A DNA stretch of 64,000 bases from DASYFG01 sp036498565 (GCA_036498565.1 DASYFG010000003.1:248001-312000); one strand, 5' to 3'; shown: positions 1 to 8,404, numbered from the stretch's first letter. Notes: a model not told the origin generated them from the letters alone. Translations and numbers: made by a program.

Positions 1-14
1 AGGAGGAGCCAATC

Positions 15-323
15 ATGTTTGTAAAAACAGGTGATAAGGTTCGCATCATTGCTGGTAAGGACAAGGGTAAGGAAGGCGTTGTTACAAAGACAATCGCTTC
101 TAAGAACCGTGTCGTTGTCGAAGGTGTGAACATTGCTAAGAAGCACCAAAAGCCTTCAAACCAATATCCACAAGGTGGAATTATTGATGTTGAAGCTGCT
201 ATTAACGCTTCAAACGTACAATTGCTTGATCCAGAAACAAACCAACCAACACGTGTTGGTTACAAGTTTGTTGACGGCAAGAAGGTACGTTTTGCTAAGA
301 AGTCTGGCGCAACGCTAGCTTAA
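15..323 (+). CDS. rplX: 50S ribosomal protein L24
   Basis: Assembly-initiator protein of the large subunit, binding the 5' part of 23S rRNA. The protein has 102 residues, normal for the family, with the KOW motif at about residues 6-23 (GDKVRIIAGKDKGKEG). A perfect AGGAGG lies at positions 1-6, so the start is well supported although the upstream genes (rplN etc.) are outside the window. First visible gene of the spc operon; rplE follows after 24 nt. Confidence 0.98.
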   Translation: MFVKTGDKVRIIAGKDKGKEGVVTKTIASKNRVVVEGVNIAKKHQKPSNQYPQGGIIDVEAAINASNVQLLDPETNQPTRVGYKFVDGKKVRFAKKSGATLA

Positions 324-347
324 TATTTGAAAGGTGAAATCATTTTC

Positions 348-899
348 ATGGCTAATGCATTAAAAGAAAAATATGTTAATGAAGTTCAACCTGCCTTGAT
401 CGAAAAGTTTAACTACTCATCATCAATGCAAACACCAAAGATCGAAAAGATCGTCTTAAACATGGGTGTTGGTGATGCTGTATCAAACTCAAAGAACTTG
501 GATGAAGCGGTTGAAGAATTGAAGTTGATTGCTGGTCAACAACCAGTTATCACAAAAGCAAAGAAGTCAATCGCTGGGTTCCGTTTGCGTGAAGGTATGT
601 CAATTGGTACAAAGGTTACATTGCGTGGAGAACGTATGTACGAATTCTTGGACAAGTTGATCAACATTTCATTGCCACGTGTGCGTGACTTCCGTGGTGT
701 ATCTGCAACGGCCTTTGACGGTCGTGGTAACTACACATTGGGTGTCCGCGAACAATTGATTTTCCCAGAAATCGATTATGACCAAGTGAACCGTGTTCGT
801 GGATTGGACATCGTTATCGTAACGACAGCCAACTCTGACGAAGAAGGTCGCGAATTATTGGCTCAATTGGGAATGCCTTTCGTTAAGCCAACGAACTAA
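348..899 (+). CDS. rplE: 50S ribosomal protein L5
   Basis: Central-protuberance protein binding 5S rRNA. 183 residues, beginning MANALKEKY, with typical L5 features such as KIEKIVLNMGVG and the C-terminal FPEIDYDQV. I chose the ATG at 348 rather than the upstream in-frame TTG at 327 because AAAGGTGA lies 9-10 nt before 348 and the family starts here. In most Bacillota rpsN follows directly; here 144 bp of non-coding sequence follow before rpsH. Confidence 0.97.
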   Translation: MANALKEKYVNEVQPALIEKFNYSSSMQTPKIEKIVLNMGVGDAVSNSKNLDEAVEELKLIAGQQPVITKAKKSIAGFRLREGMSIGTKVTLRGERMYEFLDKLINISLPRVRDFRGVSATAFDGRGNYTLGVREQLIFPEIDYDQVNRVRGLDIVIVTTANSDEEGRELLAQLGMPFVKPTN

Positions 900-1043
900 G
901 CATTTTCAATTAAAGCGCATTTGATAGTAAAGTACCTCTATTGGACGGACGCGCTTTTAACGAAACGACAGCTTGGCTGACGTTTGGTTAAAAACGTTTC
1001 GTTACGAGGCAACTGCTAAGTTTATAAAGGAGAACTTGATACA
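900..1043 (+). promoter_or_regulatory. structured spacer in place of rpsN
   Basis: This 144-bp gap between rplE and rpsH has no reading frame resembling S14 and no CxxC zinc pairs. It contains two inverted repeats: TTAAAGCGC (910-918) with GCGCTTTTAA (951-960, one bulged T), and a perfect 10-bp pair TAACGAAACG (958-967) with CGTTTCGTTA (995-1004). The arms overlap at 958-960, so the two hairpins compete. There is no T-run and hence no simple terminator. The SD of rpsH (AAAGGAGA) is at the right end. Confidence 0.6.
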
Positions 1044-1442
1044 ATGTCAATGACTGATCCAATTGCAGACCTTTTGACACGTATTCGTAACGCCAACATG
1101 GTGCACCACGAATCTGTTGAAATTCCTGCATCAAAGATTAAAAAAGACATCGTCGAAATCCTCAAAGCTGAAGGTTTCGTCCGTGATGTTGAATACATTG
1201 AAGACGACAAGCAAGGCGTTATCCGCGTCTTCTTGAAGTACGGTGAAGACCGTGCACGCGTCATCACAGGTTTGAAGCGTATCTCAAAGCCAGGTTTGCG
1301 TAAGTATGCGAAGGCTGATGCTTTGCCAAAGGTCTTAAACGGCCTTGGTATCGCCATCATCTCAACTTCTGAAGGTGTTATCACTGACAAAGAAGCGCGT
1401 CAAAAGCAAATCGGTGGCGAAGTTATCGCTTACGTTTGGTAA
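1044..1442 (+). CDS. rpsH: 30S ribosomal protein S8
   Basis: Primary 16S rRNA binder (helix 21) and, in other bacteria, the translational repressor of the spc operon. 132 residues starting MSMTDPIADLLTRIRNA, with the conserved C-terminal block STSEGVITDKEA...GGEVIAYVW. AAAGGAGA is 8 nt before the ATG. It follows the structured spacer that replaces rpsN, which is where an S8-type autoregulatory element could act (inference). Confidence 0.98.
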   Translation: MSMTDPIADLLTRIRNANMVHHESVEIPASKIKKDIVEILKAEGFVRDVEYIEDDKQGVIRVFLKYGEDRARVITGLKRISKPGLRKYAKADALPKVLNGLGIAIISTSEGVITDKEARQKQIGGEVIAYVW

Positions 1443-1493
1443 TTAACCCCGTTAATTGCCTCACGGTAATACATCTTAGATAGGAGACTTACC

Positions 1494-2030
1494 ATGAGTC
1501 GTATTGGAAACAAGGTTATCACATTGCCTGCTGACGTTGAAGTTAAGCAAGACGGCAGTGTTGTGACAGTTAAAGGCCCTAAGGGTGAATTGTCACGTGA
1601 AATTTCTGACAAGATTTCAATGAGCGTTGAAGGTACAGAAGTATCATTCACACGTTCAGCTGAAGACACAAAGACACGTGCTTTGCACGGTACTACACGT
1701 GCCAACGTTGCAAACATGGTTGAAGGTGTTTCAGAAGGATTCAAGAAGACTTTGAAGCTTGTCGGTGTTGGTTACCGTGCTGCAAAGCAAGGTAACAAGC
1801 TTGTTTTGAACGTGGGTTACTCACACCCCGTTGAATTTGAAGACCGTGACGGTTTGACAGTTGAAGTTCCTGACAACAACACAGTCATCGTTTCAGGAAT
1901 TAACAAGCAATTCGTTGGTGACTTTTCAGCCGAAATTCGTGCCGTACGTGCACCTGAACCTTATAAGGGTAAGGGTATTCGATACGAAGGCGAATACGTA
2001 CGCCGTAAGGAAGGTAAGACAGGTAAGTAA
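1494..2030 (+). CDS. rplF: 50S ribosomal protein L6
   Basis: Large-subunit protein near the sarcin-ricin loop. 178 residues, start MSRIGNKVITLPADVEV, two L6 repeats and the C-terminal signature PEPYKGKGIRYEGEYVRRKEGKTGK, which is complete. SD TAGGAG lies just before the start. Spaced 51 nt from rpsH and 78 nt from rplR within the spc operon. Confidence 0.98.
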   Translation: MSRIGNKVITLPADVEVKQDGSVVTVKGPKGELSREISDKISMSVEGTEVSFTRSAEDTKTRALHGTTRANVANMVEGVSEGFKKTLKLVGVGYRAAKQGNKLVLNVGYSHPVEFEDRDGLTVEVPDNNTVIVSGINKQFVGDFSAEIRAVRAPEPYKGKGIRYEGEYVRRKEGKTGK

Positions 2031-2108
2031 TCACTTACATTGTCTTTACCAATTACTGACAAATCCTACACAGCATTTCGCTGTATAATAGAAAAGGAAA
2101 GCACAGCT
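2031..2108 (+). promoter_or_regulatory. rplF-rplR spacer with small hairpin
   Basis: The 78-bp spacer holds a compact stem-loop ACAGC-ATTTC-GCTGT (about 2069-2083) directly followed by TATAATAG, a good -10 hexamer. A CTGACA lies 22 nt upstream, too far for a normal -35. An internal promoter is possible but weak; the hairpin may equally be an mRNA processing or stability element. Confidence 0.35.
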
Positions 2109-2462
2109 ATGATTTCTAAACCAGATAAAAACAAGCTTCGTAAGAAGCGTCACGCCCGTGTGCGTGGAAAGATCTCTGGTACTGCTGCTCGCCCACGCTT
2201 GAACGTTTTCCGTTCAAACAAAAGCATCTACGCTCAAGTGATTGATGACGTAGCGGGTGTAACGCTAGCAAGTGCCTCATCACTTGATGCAGCTGTATCA
2301 GGTACAAAAGTTGAACAAGCAGTTAAAGTTGGTCAATTGGTAGCGGAAGCTGCTAAGGCTAAGGGTGTCGAAGAAGTTGTCTTCGATCGTGGTGGTTACT
2401 TGTACCATGGTCGTATTCAAGCTTTGGCCGAAGCTGCTCGTGAAGCTGGCTTGAAGTTCTAA
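2109..2462 (+). CDS. rplR: 50S ribosomal protein L18
   Basis: 5S rRNA-binding protein of the central protuberance. 117 residues starting MISKPDKNKLRKKRHARVRGKI, ending GRIQALAEAAREAGLKF as expected. An upstream in-frame TTG at 2040 would add 23 residues that do not resemble the family, so the ATG at 2109, preceded by AAAGGAAA, is preferred. Confidence 0.97.
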   Translation: MISKPDKNKLRKKRHARVRGKISGTAARPRLNVFRSNKSIYAQVIDDVAGVTLASASSLDAAVSGTKVEQAVKVGQLVAEAAKAKGVEEVVFDRGGYLYHGRIQALAEAAREAGLKF

Positions 2463-2480
2463 GAAAGGAGGAATAGAAAA

Positions 2481-2987
2481 ATGGTTGAATTCGTAAATCC
2501 TAACTCAGTTGGTGAATTAGAAGAAAACGTCGTTGCCATCAACCGTGTTACAAAGGTTGTCAAGGGTGGTCGTCGCTTGCGTTTCGCAGCGTTGGTTGTC
2601 GTTGGTGACAAAAATGGACACGTTGGTTTCGGAACAGGTAAGGCACAAGAAGTGCCTGAAGCTATCCGTAAGGCAATTGAAGACGCTAAGCGTAAGTTGA
2701 TTGCTGTGCCTACTGTTGGCACAACTATTCCTCACGATGTTCTTGGGGTATTCGGCGGTGGTAAGATCTTGATCAAGCCAGCTGCTGAAGGTTCTGGTGT
2801 TGCCGCTGGTGGTGCTGCTCGTTCCGTTATGGAATTGGCTGGTATCGCCGATGTGACTGCAAAGTCATTGGGTTCATCAACACCAGTTAACGCTGTTCGT
2901 GCAACGTTTGACGCTTTGACATCTTTGAAAGATGCTGAAACAGTGGCAAGCTTGCGTGGTGTTTCTTTGGAACACTTGGCTGATTAA
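2481..2987 (+). CDS. rpsE: 30S ribosomal protein S5
   Basis: Decoding-fidelity protein of the small subunit. 168 residues with the N-terminal dsRNA-binding-like domain (INRVTKVVKGGRRLRFAALV, about residues 19-38) and the C-terminal domain (GSGVAAGGAARSVMELAGI). Strong AGGAGG SD and 18-nt spacing after rplR indicate tight coupling in the spc operon. Confidence 0.98.
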   Translation: MVEFVNPNSVGELEENVVAINRVTKVVKGGRRLRFAALVVVGDKNGHVGFGTGKAQEVPEAIRKAIEDAKRKLIAVPTVGTTIPHDVLGVFGGGKILIKPAAEGSGVAAGGAARSVMELAGIADVTAKSLGSSTPVNAVRATFDALTSLKDAETVASLRGVSLEHLAD

Positions 2988-3001
2988 TAAGGAGCGAAAA
3001 A

Positions 3002-3184
3002 ATGGCTGATTTGAAAATCACTTTAGTTAAAAGTGCACTTCACCGCAAGCCAAAGCAACGCGCGATCGTTAAGTCTTTGGGCTTGAACCGCGTAAGTAGC
3101 TCTGTGGTGAAGCCAAACAACGAATCAATCCGTGGTGAAATTTTCCATATTGCCCACTTGATTGAAGTCGAAGAAGTTAAGTAA
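3002..3184 (+). CDS. rpmD: 50S ribosomal protein L30
   Basis: Short bacterial-type L30 of 60 residues (MADLKITLVKSALHRKPKQR). Normal length for the family. SD AAGGAG 14 nt after the rpsE stop. After its stop a small GGAC-GTAA-GTCC tetraloop hairpin (about 3186-3197) precedes the rplO SD. Confidence 0.97.
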   Translation: MADLKITLVKSALHRKPKQRAIVKSLGLNRVSSSVVKPNNESIRGEIFHIAHLIEVEEVK

Positions 3185-3221
3185 ACGGACGTAAGTCCTT
3201 ATTTTACAGGAGGTCCTGAAG

Positions 3222-3656
3222 ATGAACTTGAATGAATTACAACCAGCTGAAGGTTCACGTAGCGTACGTAACCGTGTTGGTCGTGGATCGTCATCAGGTA
3301 ACGGTAAGACAGCTGGACGTGGTCAAAAGGGTCAAAAGGCTCGTGGCAAAGTCCGTTTGGGCTTCGAAGGTGGTCAAATGCCTTTGTACCGTCGTATTCC
3401 AAAGCGTGGATTTACAAACATTTCACGCAAGGAATTCGCTGTTGTCAACTTGGACAAGTTGAACCGTTTTGAAGACGGTCAAGAAATCACGCCTGCTTTG
3501 TTGATTGAAAGCGGCGTTGTAAAGAACGCAAAGTCTGGTATCAAGATTCTTGGTGTTGGTCAACTTGAAAAGAAGTTGACTGTTAAGGCACACAAGTTCT
3601 CAGCAACTGCAGCCACAGCTATTGAAGCTGCTGGCGGTTCTACTGAGGTGATTTAA
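3222..3656 (+). CDS. rplO: 50S ribosomal protein L15
   Basis: Late-assembly large-subunit protein. 144 residues with the glycine-rich, basic N-terminal extension (NRVGRGSSSGNGKTAGRGQK) that penetrates rRNA and the globular C-terminal half. ACAGGAGGT precedes the start. Its TAA stop overlaps the secY ATG by 1 nt (TAATG), so secY is translationally coupled. Confidence 0.98.
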   Translation: MNLNELQPAEGSRSVRNRVGRGSSSGNGKTAGRGQKGQKARGKVRLGFEGGQMPLYRRIPKRGFTNISRKEFAVVNLDKLNRFEDGQEITPALLIESGVVKNAKSGIKILGVGQLEKKLTVKAHKFSATAATAIEAAGGSTEVI

Positions 3657-4987
3657 TGCTAAGCACGTTATTTAATGCATTGAAGGAACATGACATCCGT
3701 AAGAAAATGTTGTGGACGTTGGCAATCCTGTTAGTTTACCGGATTGGTGCGCACATTACAGTTCCCGGAGTTGATCCAACTGCACTGACACAAATGGCGA
3801 ATAACGGTTTGGTCAACATTCTGAACATTTTTTCAGGTGGTGGCTTGTTGAACTTCTCATTGTTTGCAATGGGGGTTTCACCCTACGTTACTGCCCAAAT
3901 TGTGGTCCAGTTGCTGCAATTAGATATCGTGCCACGCTTTGTTGAATGGAGCAAGCAGGGCGAAGTTGGCCGTCGTAAGTTAAATAACGCGACGCGCTGG
4001 CTGACACTCGTGCTTGCTTTTGTTCAATCTGTTGGAATTACGGCTGGGTTTAATTCGTTATCATCGTATGGTTTGGTTACCAATACAACGGGTGTATCAG
4101 GATTTATCATCATTGGTTTGGTGATGACGATGGGAACGTTTTTGGCCATGTGGCTGGGTGAAATGATTACGGAAAAAGGTTTGGGAAACGGTGTTTCTAT
4201 GATTATCTTTGCCGGAATTATCGCGCAAATGCCTAGTGGTTTCTACCAAATTTTCAAGGAAAATATTTTGCAAGCAGATGGCGACTTGGCGAACGGAATT
4301 GTCTTTATGGTGGTTCTGGTTGTTGCAACGGTGTTGATTACGGCTGTGGTCACATGGTTCTACTCAGCAACGCGTCGTTTGCAAATGCAATATACACGTT
4401 CCGCGGCAGCGTACGGTAATGAAGCGTACTTGCCATTGAAGGTGAACGTTTCCGGCGTTATTCCAGTCATCTTTGCGTCATCATTTATTTCGACGCCGCA
4501 AACAATTTTGTTTGCGTTCCAGTCAAAGTATGGTGCGCAAGGTTGGTATCAAACTTTACAACAGATATTTAGTATGACTACCGTGCCTGGTGCGGTATTG
4601 TACACGACCTTAATCGTTTTGTTCACTTATTTCTACGCCTTTGTGCAAGTTAACCCTGAAAAATTGTCAGAGAATTTGCAAAAGCAAGGTGCTTACATTG
4701 TCGGTGTGCGTCCGGGTGACGCGACTAAGAAATTTGTTTCTGGCTTGTTGCTTCGTTTGAGCTTTGTTGGATCAATTTTCTTGGGTGTCGTTTCCTTGAT
4801 TCCATTGATTGCAAGTAGCGTCTTTGGATTAAATGAAAAAATCGGTTTGGGTGGAACGAGTTTGCTGATTGCTATCGGGGTTGCTTTGGATTTGCTAAAG
4901 CAACTAGATGGTTTGATGCAAAAGCGTAATTATGTTGGTTTTATTCATAAAGAACAATTGAAGTCGAAGGAGACTGTTCATGGCTAA
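3656..4987 (+). CDS. secY: protein translocase subunit SecY
   Basis: Channel-forming subunit of the SecYEG translocon in the cytoplasmic membrane. 443 residues with the ten-segment pattern of the family: first helix at about 18-37 (TLAILLVYRIGAHITVPGVD), plug and pore region near 60-75 (IFSGGGLLNFSLFAMGVSPY), and the basic loop with the RRLQMQYTRSAAAYGNEAYLP-type block (about 239-260). SD GAGGTGA lies inside the end of rplO. It overlaps adk by 8 nt, the standard secY-adk arrangement. Confidence 0.98.
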   Translation: MLSTLFNALKEHDIRKKMLWTLAILLVYRIGAHITVPGVDPTALTQMANNGLVNILNIFSGGGLLNFSLFAMGVSPYVTAQIVVQLLQLDIVPRFVEWSKQGEVGRRKLNNATRWLTLVLAFVQSVGITAGFNSLSSYGLVTNTTGVSGFIIIGLVMTMGTFLAMWLGEMITEKGLGNGVSMIIFAGIIAQMPSGFYQIFKENILQADGDLANGIVFMVVLVVATVLITAVVTWFYSATRRLQMQYTRSAAAYGNEAYLPLKVNVSGVIPVIFASSFISTPQTILFAFQSKYGAQGWYQTLQQIFSMTTVPGAVLYTTLIVLFTYFYAFVQVNPEKLSENLQKQGAYIVGVRPGDATKKFVSGLLLRLSFVGSIFLGVVSLIPLIASSVFGLNEKIGLGGTSLLIAIGVALDLLKQLDGLMQKRNYVGFIHKEQLKSKETVHG

Positions 4988-5543
4988 GAATTTGATTTTG
5001 TTAGGTTTGCCAGGTGCCGGTAAAGGTACGCAAGCTGATTCAATCATTGCTGATTACAAATTAGCGCACATTAGTACAGGTGATATTTTCCGTGCCAACA
5101 TGGCAAATAACACTGACTTGGGTCAAAAGGCGAAAGCTTTTATGGACGCAGGAAACTTGGTGCCTGATGAAGTAACCAATGCAATGGTTGCTGACCGTTT
5201 GTCTCAACCAGATGTGGCTGATGGCTTCATTTTAGATGGTTACCCACGTAACCTTGAGCAAGCAGCTTTCTTGGACGAATTCTTGGCGTCAGTGAATCAA
5301 CCAATTTCGGCAACATTGTATTTTGAAGTGGCTGATGACATTTTGCAAGCTCGCTTGCTAAGTCGCGGCCGTGCCGATGATACACCAGAAGTTATTGCCA
5401 ATCGTTTGGCTGTCAATAAAGCAGCAAACTTGCCTTTGGTAGATTACTATCAAAACGCAGGTGTCTTGCACACAATTGACGGTGACCGACCTGTTGATGA
5501 TGTCTATGCAGACGTCAAGGTCATTTTAGATCAATTGAGCTAA
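4980..5543 (+). CDS. adk: adenylate kinase, short-LID form
   Basis: Interconverts ATP + AMP and 2 ADP. 187 residues with the P-loop GLPGAGKGT (8-16), the NMP-binding segment STGDIFRANM and the DGYPRN motif. The usual Bacillota enzyme is about 215 residues with a zinc-binding LID carrying four cysteines; here the LID is cut to a short loop (SRGRADDTPEVIANRL) with no cysteines. This is a known short variant, so it should be active, but it is atypical for the phylum. Overlaps secY by 8 nt. Confidence 0.96.
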   Translation: MAKNLILLGLPGAGKGTQADSIIADYKLAHISTGDIFRANMANNTDLGQKAKAFMDAGNLVPDEVTNAMVADRLSQPDVADGFILDGYPRNLEQAAFLDEFLASVNQPISATLYFEVADDILQARLLSRGRADDTPEVIANRLAVNKAANLPLVDYYQNAGVLHTIDGDRPVDDVYADVKVILDQLS

Positions 5544-5558
5544 AAAATCTGCGATTGG

Positions 5559-5597
5559 CTATTGTAATAAAGTTAAAAATTTGCTAAAATACAATAG
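5559..5597 (+). promoter_or_regulatory. promoter with inverted repeat upstream of infA
   Basis: A -35 TTGTAA (5562-5567) and -10 TAAAAT (5585-5590) are separated by 17 nt. A perfect 8-bp inverted repeat, CTATTGTA (5559-5566) and TACAATAG (5590-5597), brackets the promoter and could be an operator or part of an mRNA stem. This would give infA-rpmJ-rpsM-rpsK-rpoA-rplQ a promoter separate from the spc operon. Confidence 0.5.
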
Positions 5598-5651
5598 GTT
5601 AAGCACTTTTTTGCGTTTATGTTGAACTAAAGTGTCACAGGAGGTTAGTGC

Positions 5652-5870
5652 GTGGCCAACGATGTTATTGAAATTGAAGGTAAGGTAGTTGATACTTTAC
5701 CAAATGCGATGTTCAAAGTTGAACTCGAAAATGGTGCGGTAATTTTAGCCCACGTTTCAGGTAAGATTCGGAAGAATTTCATCCGTATTTTGCCTGGAGA
5801 TCGCGTGCGTGTTGAAATGTCACCGTATGACCTGACAAAGGGTCGTATTACGTACCGTTTCATCAAGTAA
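5652..5870 (+). CDS. infA: translation initiation factor IF-1
   Basis: Single OB-fold (S1-like) protein of 72 residues that occupies the A site during initiation. Sequence MANDVIEIEGKVVDTLPNAMF... is typical. It starts with GTG, not ATG, 8 nt after AGGAGG; no in-frame ATG fits. Followed by rpmJ as in most Bacillota. Confidence 0.98.
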   Translation: MANDVIEIEGKVVDTLPNAMFKVELENGAVILAHVSGKIRKNFIRILPGDRVRVEMSPYDLTKGRITYRFIK

Positions 5871-5910
5871 CGACTTGAATAATCCGTTAACCGAATAGGA
5901 GGAATAGATT

Positions 5911-6030
5911 ATGAAGGTACGTCCATCAGTAAAGCCTATGTGTGATGCCTGCCGCGTTATTAAGCGTAACGGCCGCACAATGGTCATTTGCTCAGCGAAC
6001 CCTAAGCACAAGCAACGTGCAGGTAAGTAA
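5911..6030 (+). CDS. rpmJ: 50S ribosomal protein L36
   Basis: 39-residue protein (MKVRPSVKPMCDACRVIKRN...HKQRAGK). The zinc-ribbon ligands are intact: Cys11, Cys14, Cys27 and His33, so this is the zinc-containing form. TAGGAGGAA lies 8 nt before the ATG. It sits between infA and rpsM as usual. Confidence 0.97.
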   Translation: MKVRPSVKPMCDACRVIKRNGRTMVICSANPKHKQRAGK

Positions 6031-6154
6031 GTTTTATACTTACAATGTTGAGTGAATAACATCAAATAAATGCCAAATGGCATTGAGTTGTGAATACAAC
6101 TATAAAATTGTCTGACTTAACGTTAGAAACAATACTTTAAGGAGGTAAATTGTT
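6031..6154 (+). promoter_or_regulatory. rpmJ-rpsM leader with two tandem hairpins
   Basis: The 124-bp spacer contains two adjacent perfect small stem-loops, ATGCCA-AA-TGGCAT and AGTTGT-GAAT-ACAACT, followed by ATAAAATTG and then AAGGAGG of rpsM. There is no T-run. I read it as an mRNA leader or possible S4-type autoregulatory region; no homologue is recognised. Confidence 0.35.
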
Positions 6155-6526
6155 ATGGCTCGTATTTCAGGTATTGATTTGCCACGTGACAAGCGTATTG
6201 TCATTGGCTTGACCTACATCTACGGAATTGGTAACACAACAGCGAAGAAAGTTTTGGCGCAAGCCGGCGTTTCTGAAGATGTTCGTGTGCGCGACTTGTC
6301 AGCTGATCAAGAAGATGCTATCCGTGCAACCATCGACCAATTGAACTTGCAATTGGAAGGTGACTTGCGTCGTAAAGTATCTTTGGACATCAAGAGTTTG
6401 CAAGAAATCGCGTCTTACCGAGGCATTCGTCACCGTAAGGGCTTGCCCGTTCACGGACAAAACACGAAAAACAACGCGCGTACGCGTAAAGGCCCAGCTA
6501 AAGCAATTGCTGGTAAGAAGAAGTAA
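6155..6526 (+). CDS. rpsM: 30S ribosomal protein S13
   Basis: Head protein of the small subunit contacting tRNA and 50S. 123 residues starting MARISGIDLPRDKR, with the helix-two-turn-helix block and the basic tail RHRKGLPVHGQNTKNNARTRKG. TAAGGAGGT is 9 nt before the ATG. Confidence 0.98.
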   Translation: MARISGIDLPRDKRIVIGLTYIYGIGNTTAKKVLAQAGVSEDVRVRDLSADQEDAIRATIDQLNLQLEGDLRRKVSLDIKSLQEIASYRGIRHRKGLPVHGQNTKNNARTRKGPAKAIAGKKK

Positions 6527-6596
6527 TCACGCAGCCTAGCGTGTTAAAAGCTTTTTCCACTAAAATAAACTATAAAGTATTGAAGGAGGCAGACAG

Positions 6597-6983
6597 ATGG
6601 CAGGTCGTACAACGCGTAAGCGTCGTGTGAAGAAGAATATTGAAGCTGGTGTGGCTCACATCCACTCAACATTCAACAACACCATCGTAATGATTACTGA
6701 CGTCCAAGGTAACGCAGTTGCTTGGTCATCAGCTGGTGCACTTGGTTTCAAGGGAAGCCGTAAGTCAACACCGTTTGCAGCTCAAATGGCTGCTGAAGCC
6801 GCTGCAAAGGGCGCAATGGAAATGAACATGCGCACTGTTGAAGTGAGTGTCAAAGGTCCTGGATCTGGTCGTGAATCAGCAATCCGTGCTTTGGCCGCAG
6901 CTGGCTTGGAAGTAACATCAATTAAAGATGTTACACCAGTTCCCCACAACGGTTCACGCCCACCAAAGCGTCGTCGTGTGTAA
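6597..6983 (+). CDS. rpsK: 30S ribosomal protein S11
   Basis: Platform protein near the mRNA exit. 128 residues starting MAGRTTRKRRVKKNIEAGVA, ending in the conserved VTPVPHNGSRPPKRRRV. AAGGAGG SD. Part of the alpha operon before rpoA. Confidence 0.98.
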   Translation: MAGRTTRKRRVKKNIEAGVAHIHSTFNNTIVMITDVQGNAVAWSSAGALGFKGSRKSTPFAAQMAAEAAAKGAMEMNMRTVEVSVKGPGSGRESAIRALAAAGLEVTSIKDVTPVPHNGSRPPKRRRV

Positions 6984-7029
6984 TTAGTTTCATTGCTCTT
7001 GCTTTGAAAAGAAGGGGTAAGTAACTTAC

Positions 7030-7974
7030 ATGATTGAATTTGAAAAGCCAAATATTCATAACATTGAAGAGGACGCCCGCTACGGCAAGTTCGTCGTGGA
7101 ACCTCTTGAGCGTGGATATGGTACAACGTTAGGAAATTCTTTGCGTCGTACTTTATTGTCTTCGCTTCCGGGTGCAGCTGTAAATACAGTGCAAATTGAC
7201 GGCGTTGTTCACGAATTTTCAACCGTTGATGGCGTTGCAGAAGACGTGACTCAAATCATTTTGAACCTCAAAAAGGTTGTGTTACGTATTGATTCAGATG
7301 AAGAAAAGACTTTGGAAGTTGACGTGCAAGGTCCAGCGACTGTTACAGCTGCTGATTTGCAAGGGGACAACGAAGTTGAAGTTTTGAATTCTGATTTGCA
7401 TATCGCCACAGTAGCTGCTGGAAAGTCATTACACATGACCGTAACAGCAGTTAAGGGTCGGGGATACGTTTCAGCTGATGAAAACAAGCAACTGCGTGAT
7501 GACATGCCGATTGGTGTGTTGGCAGTTGATTCAATTTACACACCAATTGAGCGTGTGAACTACCAAGTAGAAAACACGCGTGTTGGTCAACGTGATGATT
7601 ATGATAAGTTGACGTTGGACGTTTGGACCAATGGTTCAATTACACCTAGTGATGCAGTAAGTTTGGGTGCCAAAATTTTGGCAGAACACTTGAACTTGTT
7701 CATGGATATTTCTCCAGTCGCTAGTGAATCAACTGTAATGGTTGACGCAACGGCAACACAAGCTACTGCGCAAGATTCAGCTCCAATTGAAGATTTGGAC
7801 TTGTCAGTTCGCTCATATAATTGTCTCAAACGGGCCGGTATCAACACTATCGCAGAGTTGACGGATCGCACTGAAGCCGACATGATGAAGGTGCGCAATC
7901 TCGGTCGGAAATCACTTGACGAAATCCAAGAAAAGTTGACTGAACTTAGCTTAGGATTCCGCAAGGAAGATTAA
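7030..7974 (+). CDS. rpoA: RNA polymerase alpha subunit
   Basis: Assembly platform of RNA polymerase. 314 residues: N-terminal dimerisation domain (to about 230, including ERGYGTTLGNSLRRTLLSSL), a short linker, and the C-terminal domain with helix-hairpin-helix type DNA and regulator contacts (about 250-310, DLSVRSYNCLKRAGINTIAE...NLGRKSLDEI). Complete and of normal length. Spaced 46 nt from rpsK and 35 nt from rplQ. Confidence 0.98.
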   Translation: MIEFEKPNIHNIEEDARYGKFVVEPLERGYGTTLGNSLRRTLLSSLPGAAVNTVQIDGVVHEFSTVDGVAEDVTQIILNLKKVVLRIDSDEEKTLEVDVQGPATVTAADLQGDNEVEVLNSDLHIATVAAGKSLHMTVTAVKGRGYVSADENKQLRDDMPIGVLAVDSIYTPIERVNYQVENTRVGQRDDYDKLTLDVWTNGSITPSDAVSLGAKILAEHLNLFMDISPVASESTVMVDATATQATAQDSAPIEDLDLSVRSYNCLKRAGINTIAELTDRTEADMMKVRNLGRKSLDEIQEKLTELSLGFRKED

Positions 7975-8009
7975 CACATGTCTTAAAACTACAATAGGAG
8001 GATTCACCC

Positions 8010-8393
8010 ATGCCATATCGTAAGCTTGGACGTACGAGCTCACAACGTAAAGCTATGTTGCGTGACTTGACAACAGACTTGTTGATCAACGGTCGCATCA
8101 AGACTACTGAAGCTCGTGCCAAAGAAGTTCGCAAAACTGCGGACAAGATGATTACATTGGGTAAGCGTGGTGATTTGGCTGCGCGTCGTAAGGCTGCTGC
8201 GTTCGTTCGTAACGAAGTTGCTGATGTCGTTGAAAACGGCGAAGACGTGAAAGTACAATCAGCTTTGCAACACTTGTTTGATGATGTTGCACCACGTTTT
8301 GCACAACGTAATGGTGGTTACACACGAATTCTCAAGACTGTCCAACGTCGTGGTGACGCGGCACAAATGGTCATCTTGGAATTGGTTGACTAA
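8010..8393 (+). CDS. rplQ: 50S ribosomal protein L17
   Basis: 127-residue protein (MPYRKLGRTSSQRKAMLRDL), last gene of the alpha operon. TAGGAGGAT precedes the start. A strong terminator follows 11 nt after the stop, ending the ribosomal superoperon. Confidence 0.98.
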   Translation: MPYRKLGRTSSQRKAMLRDLTTDLLINGRIKTTEARAKEVRKTADKMITLGKRGDLAARRKAAAFVRNEVADVVENGEDVKVQSALQHLFDDVAPRFAQRNGGYTRILKTVQRRGDAAQMVILELVD

Positions 8394-8404
8394 TCAGCAC
8401 GATA

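Noticed and set aside
900..1043. Possible rpsN pseudogene between rplE and rpsH
   Set aside because: The gap is shorter than an S14 gene and no frame shows S14 residues or CxxC pairs, so there is no remnant to annotate.
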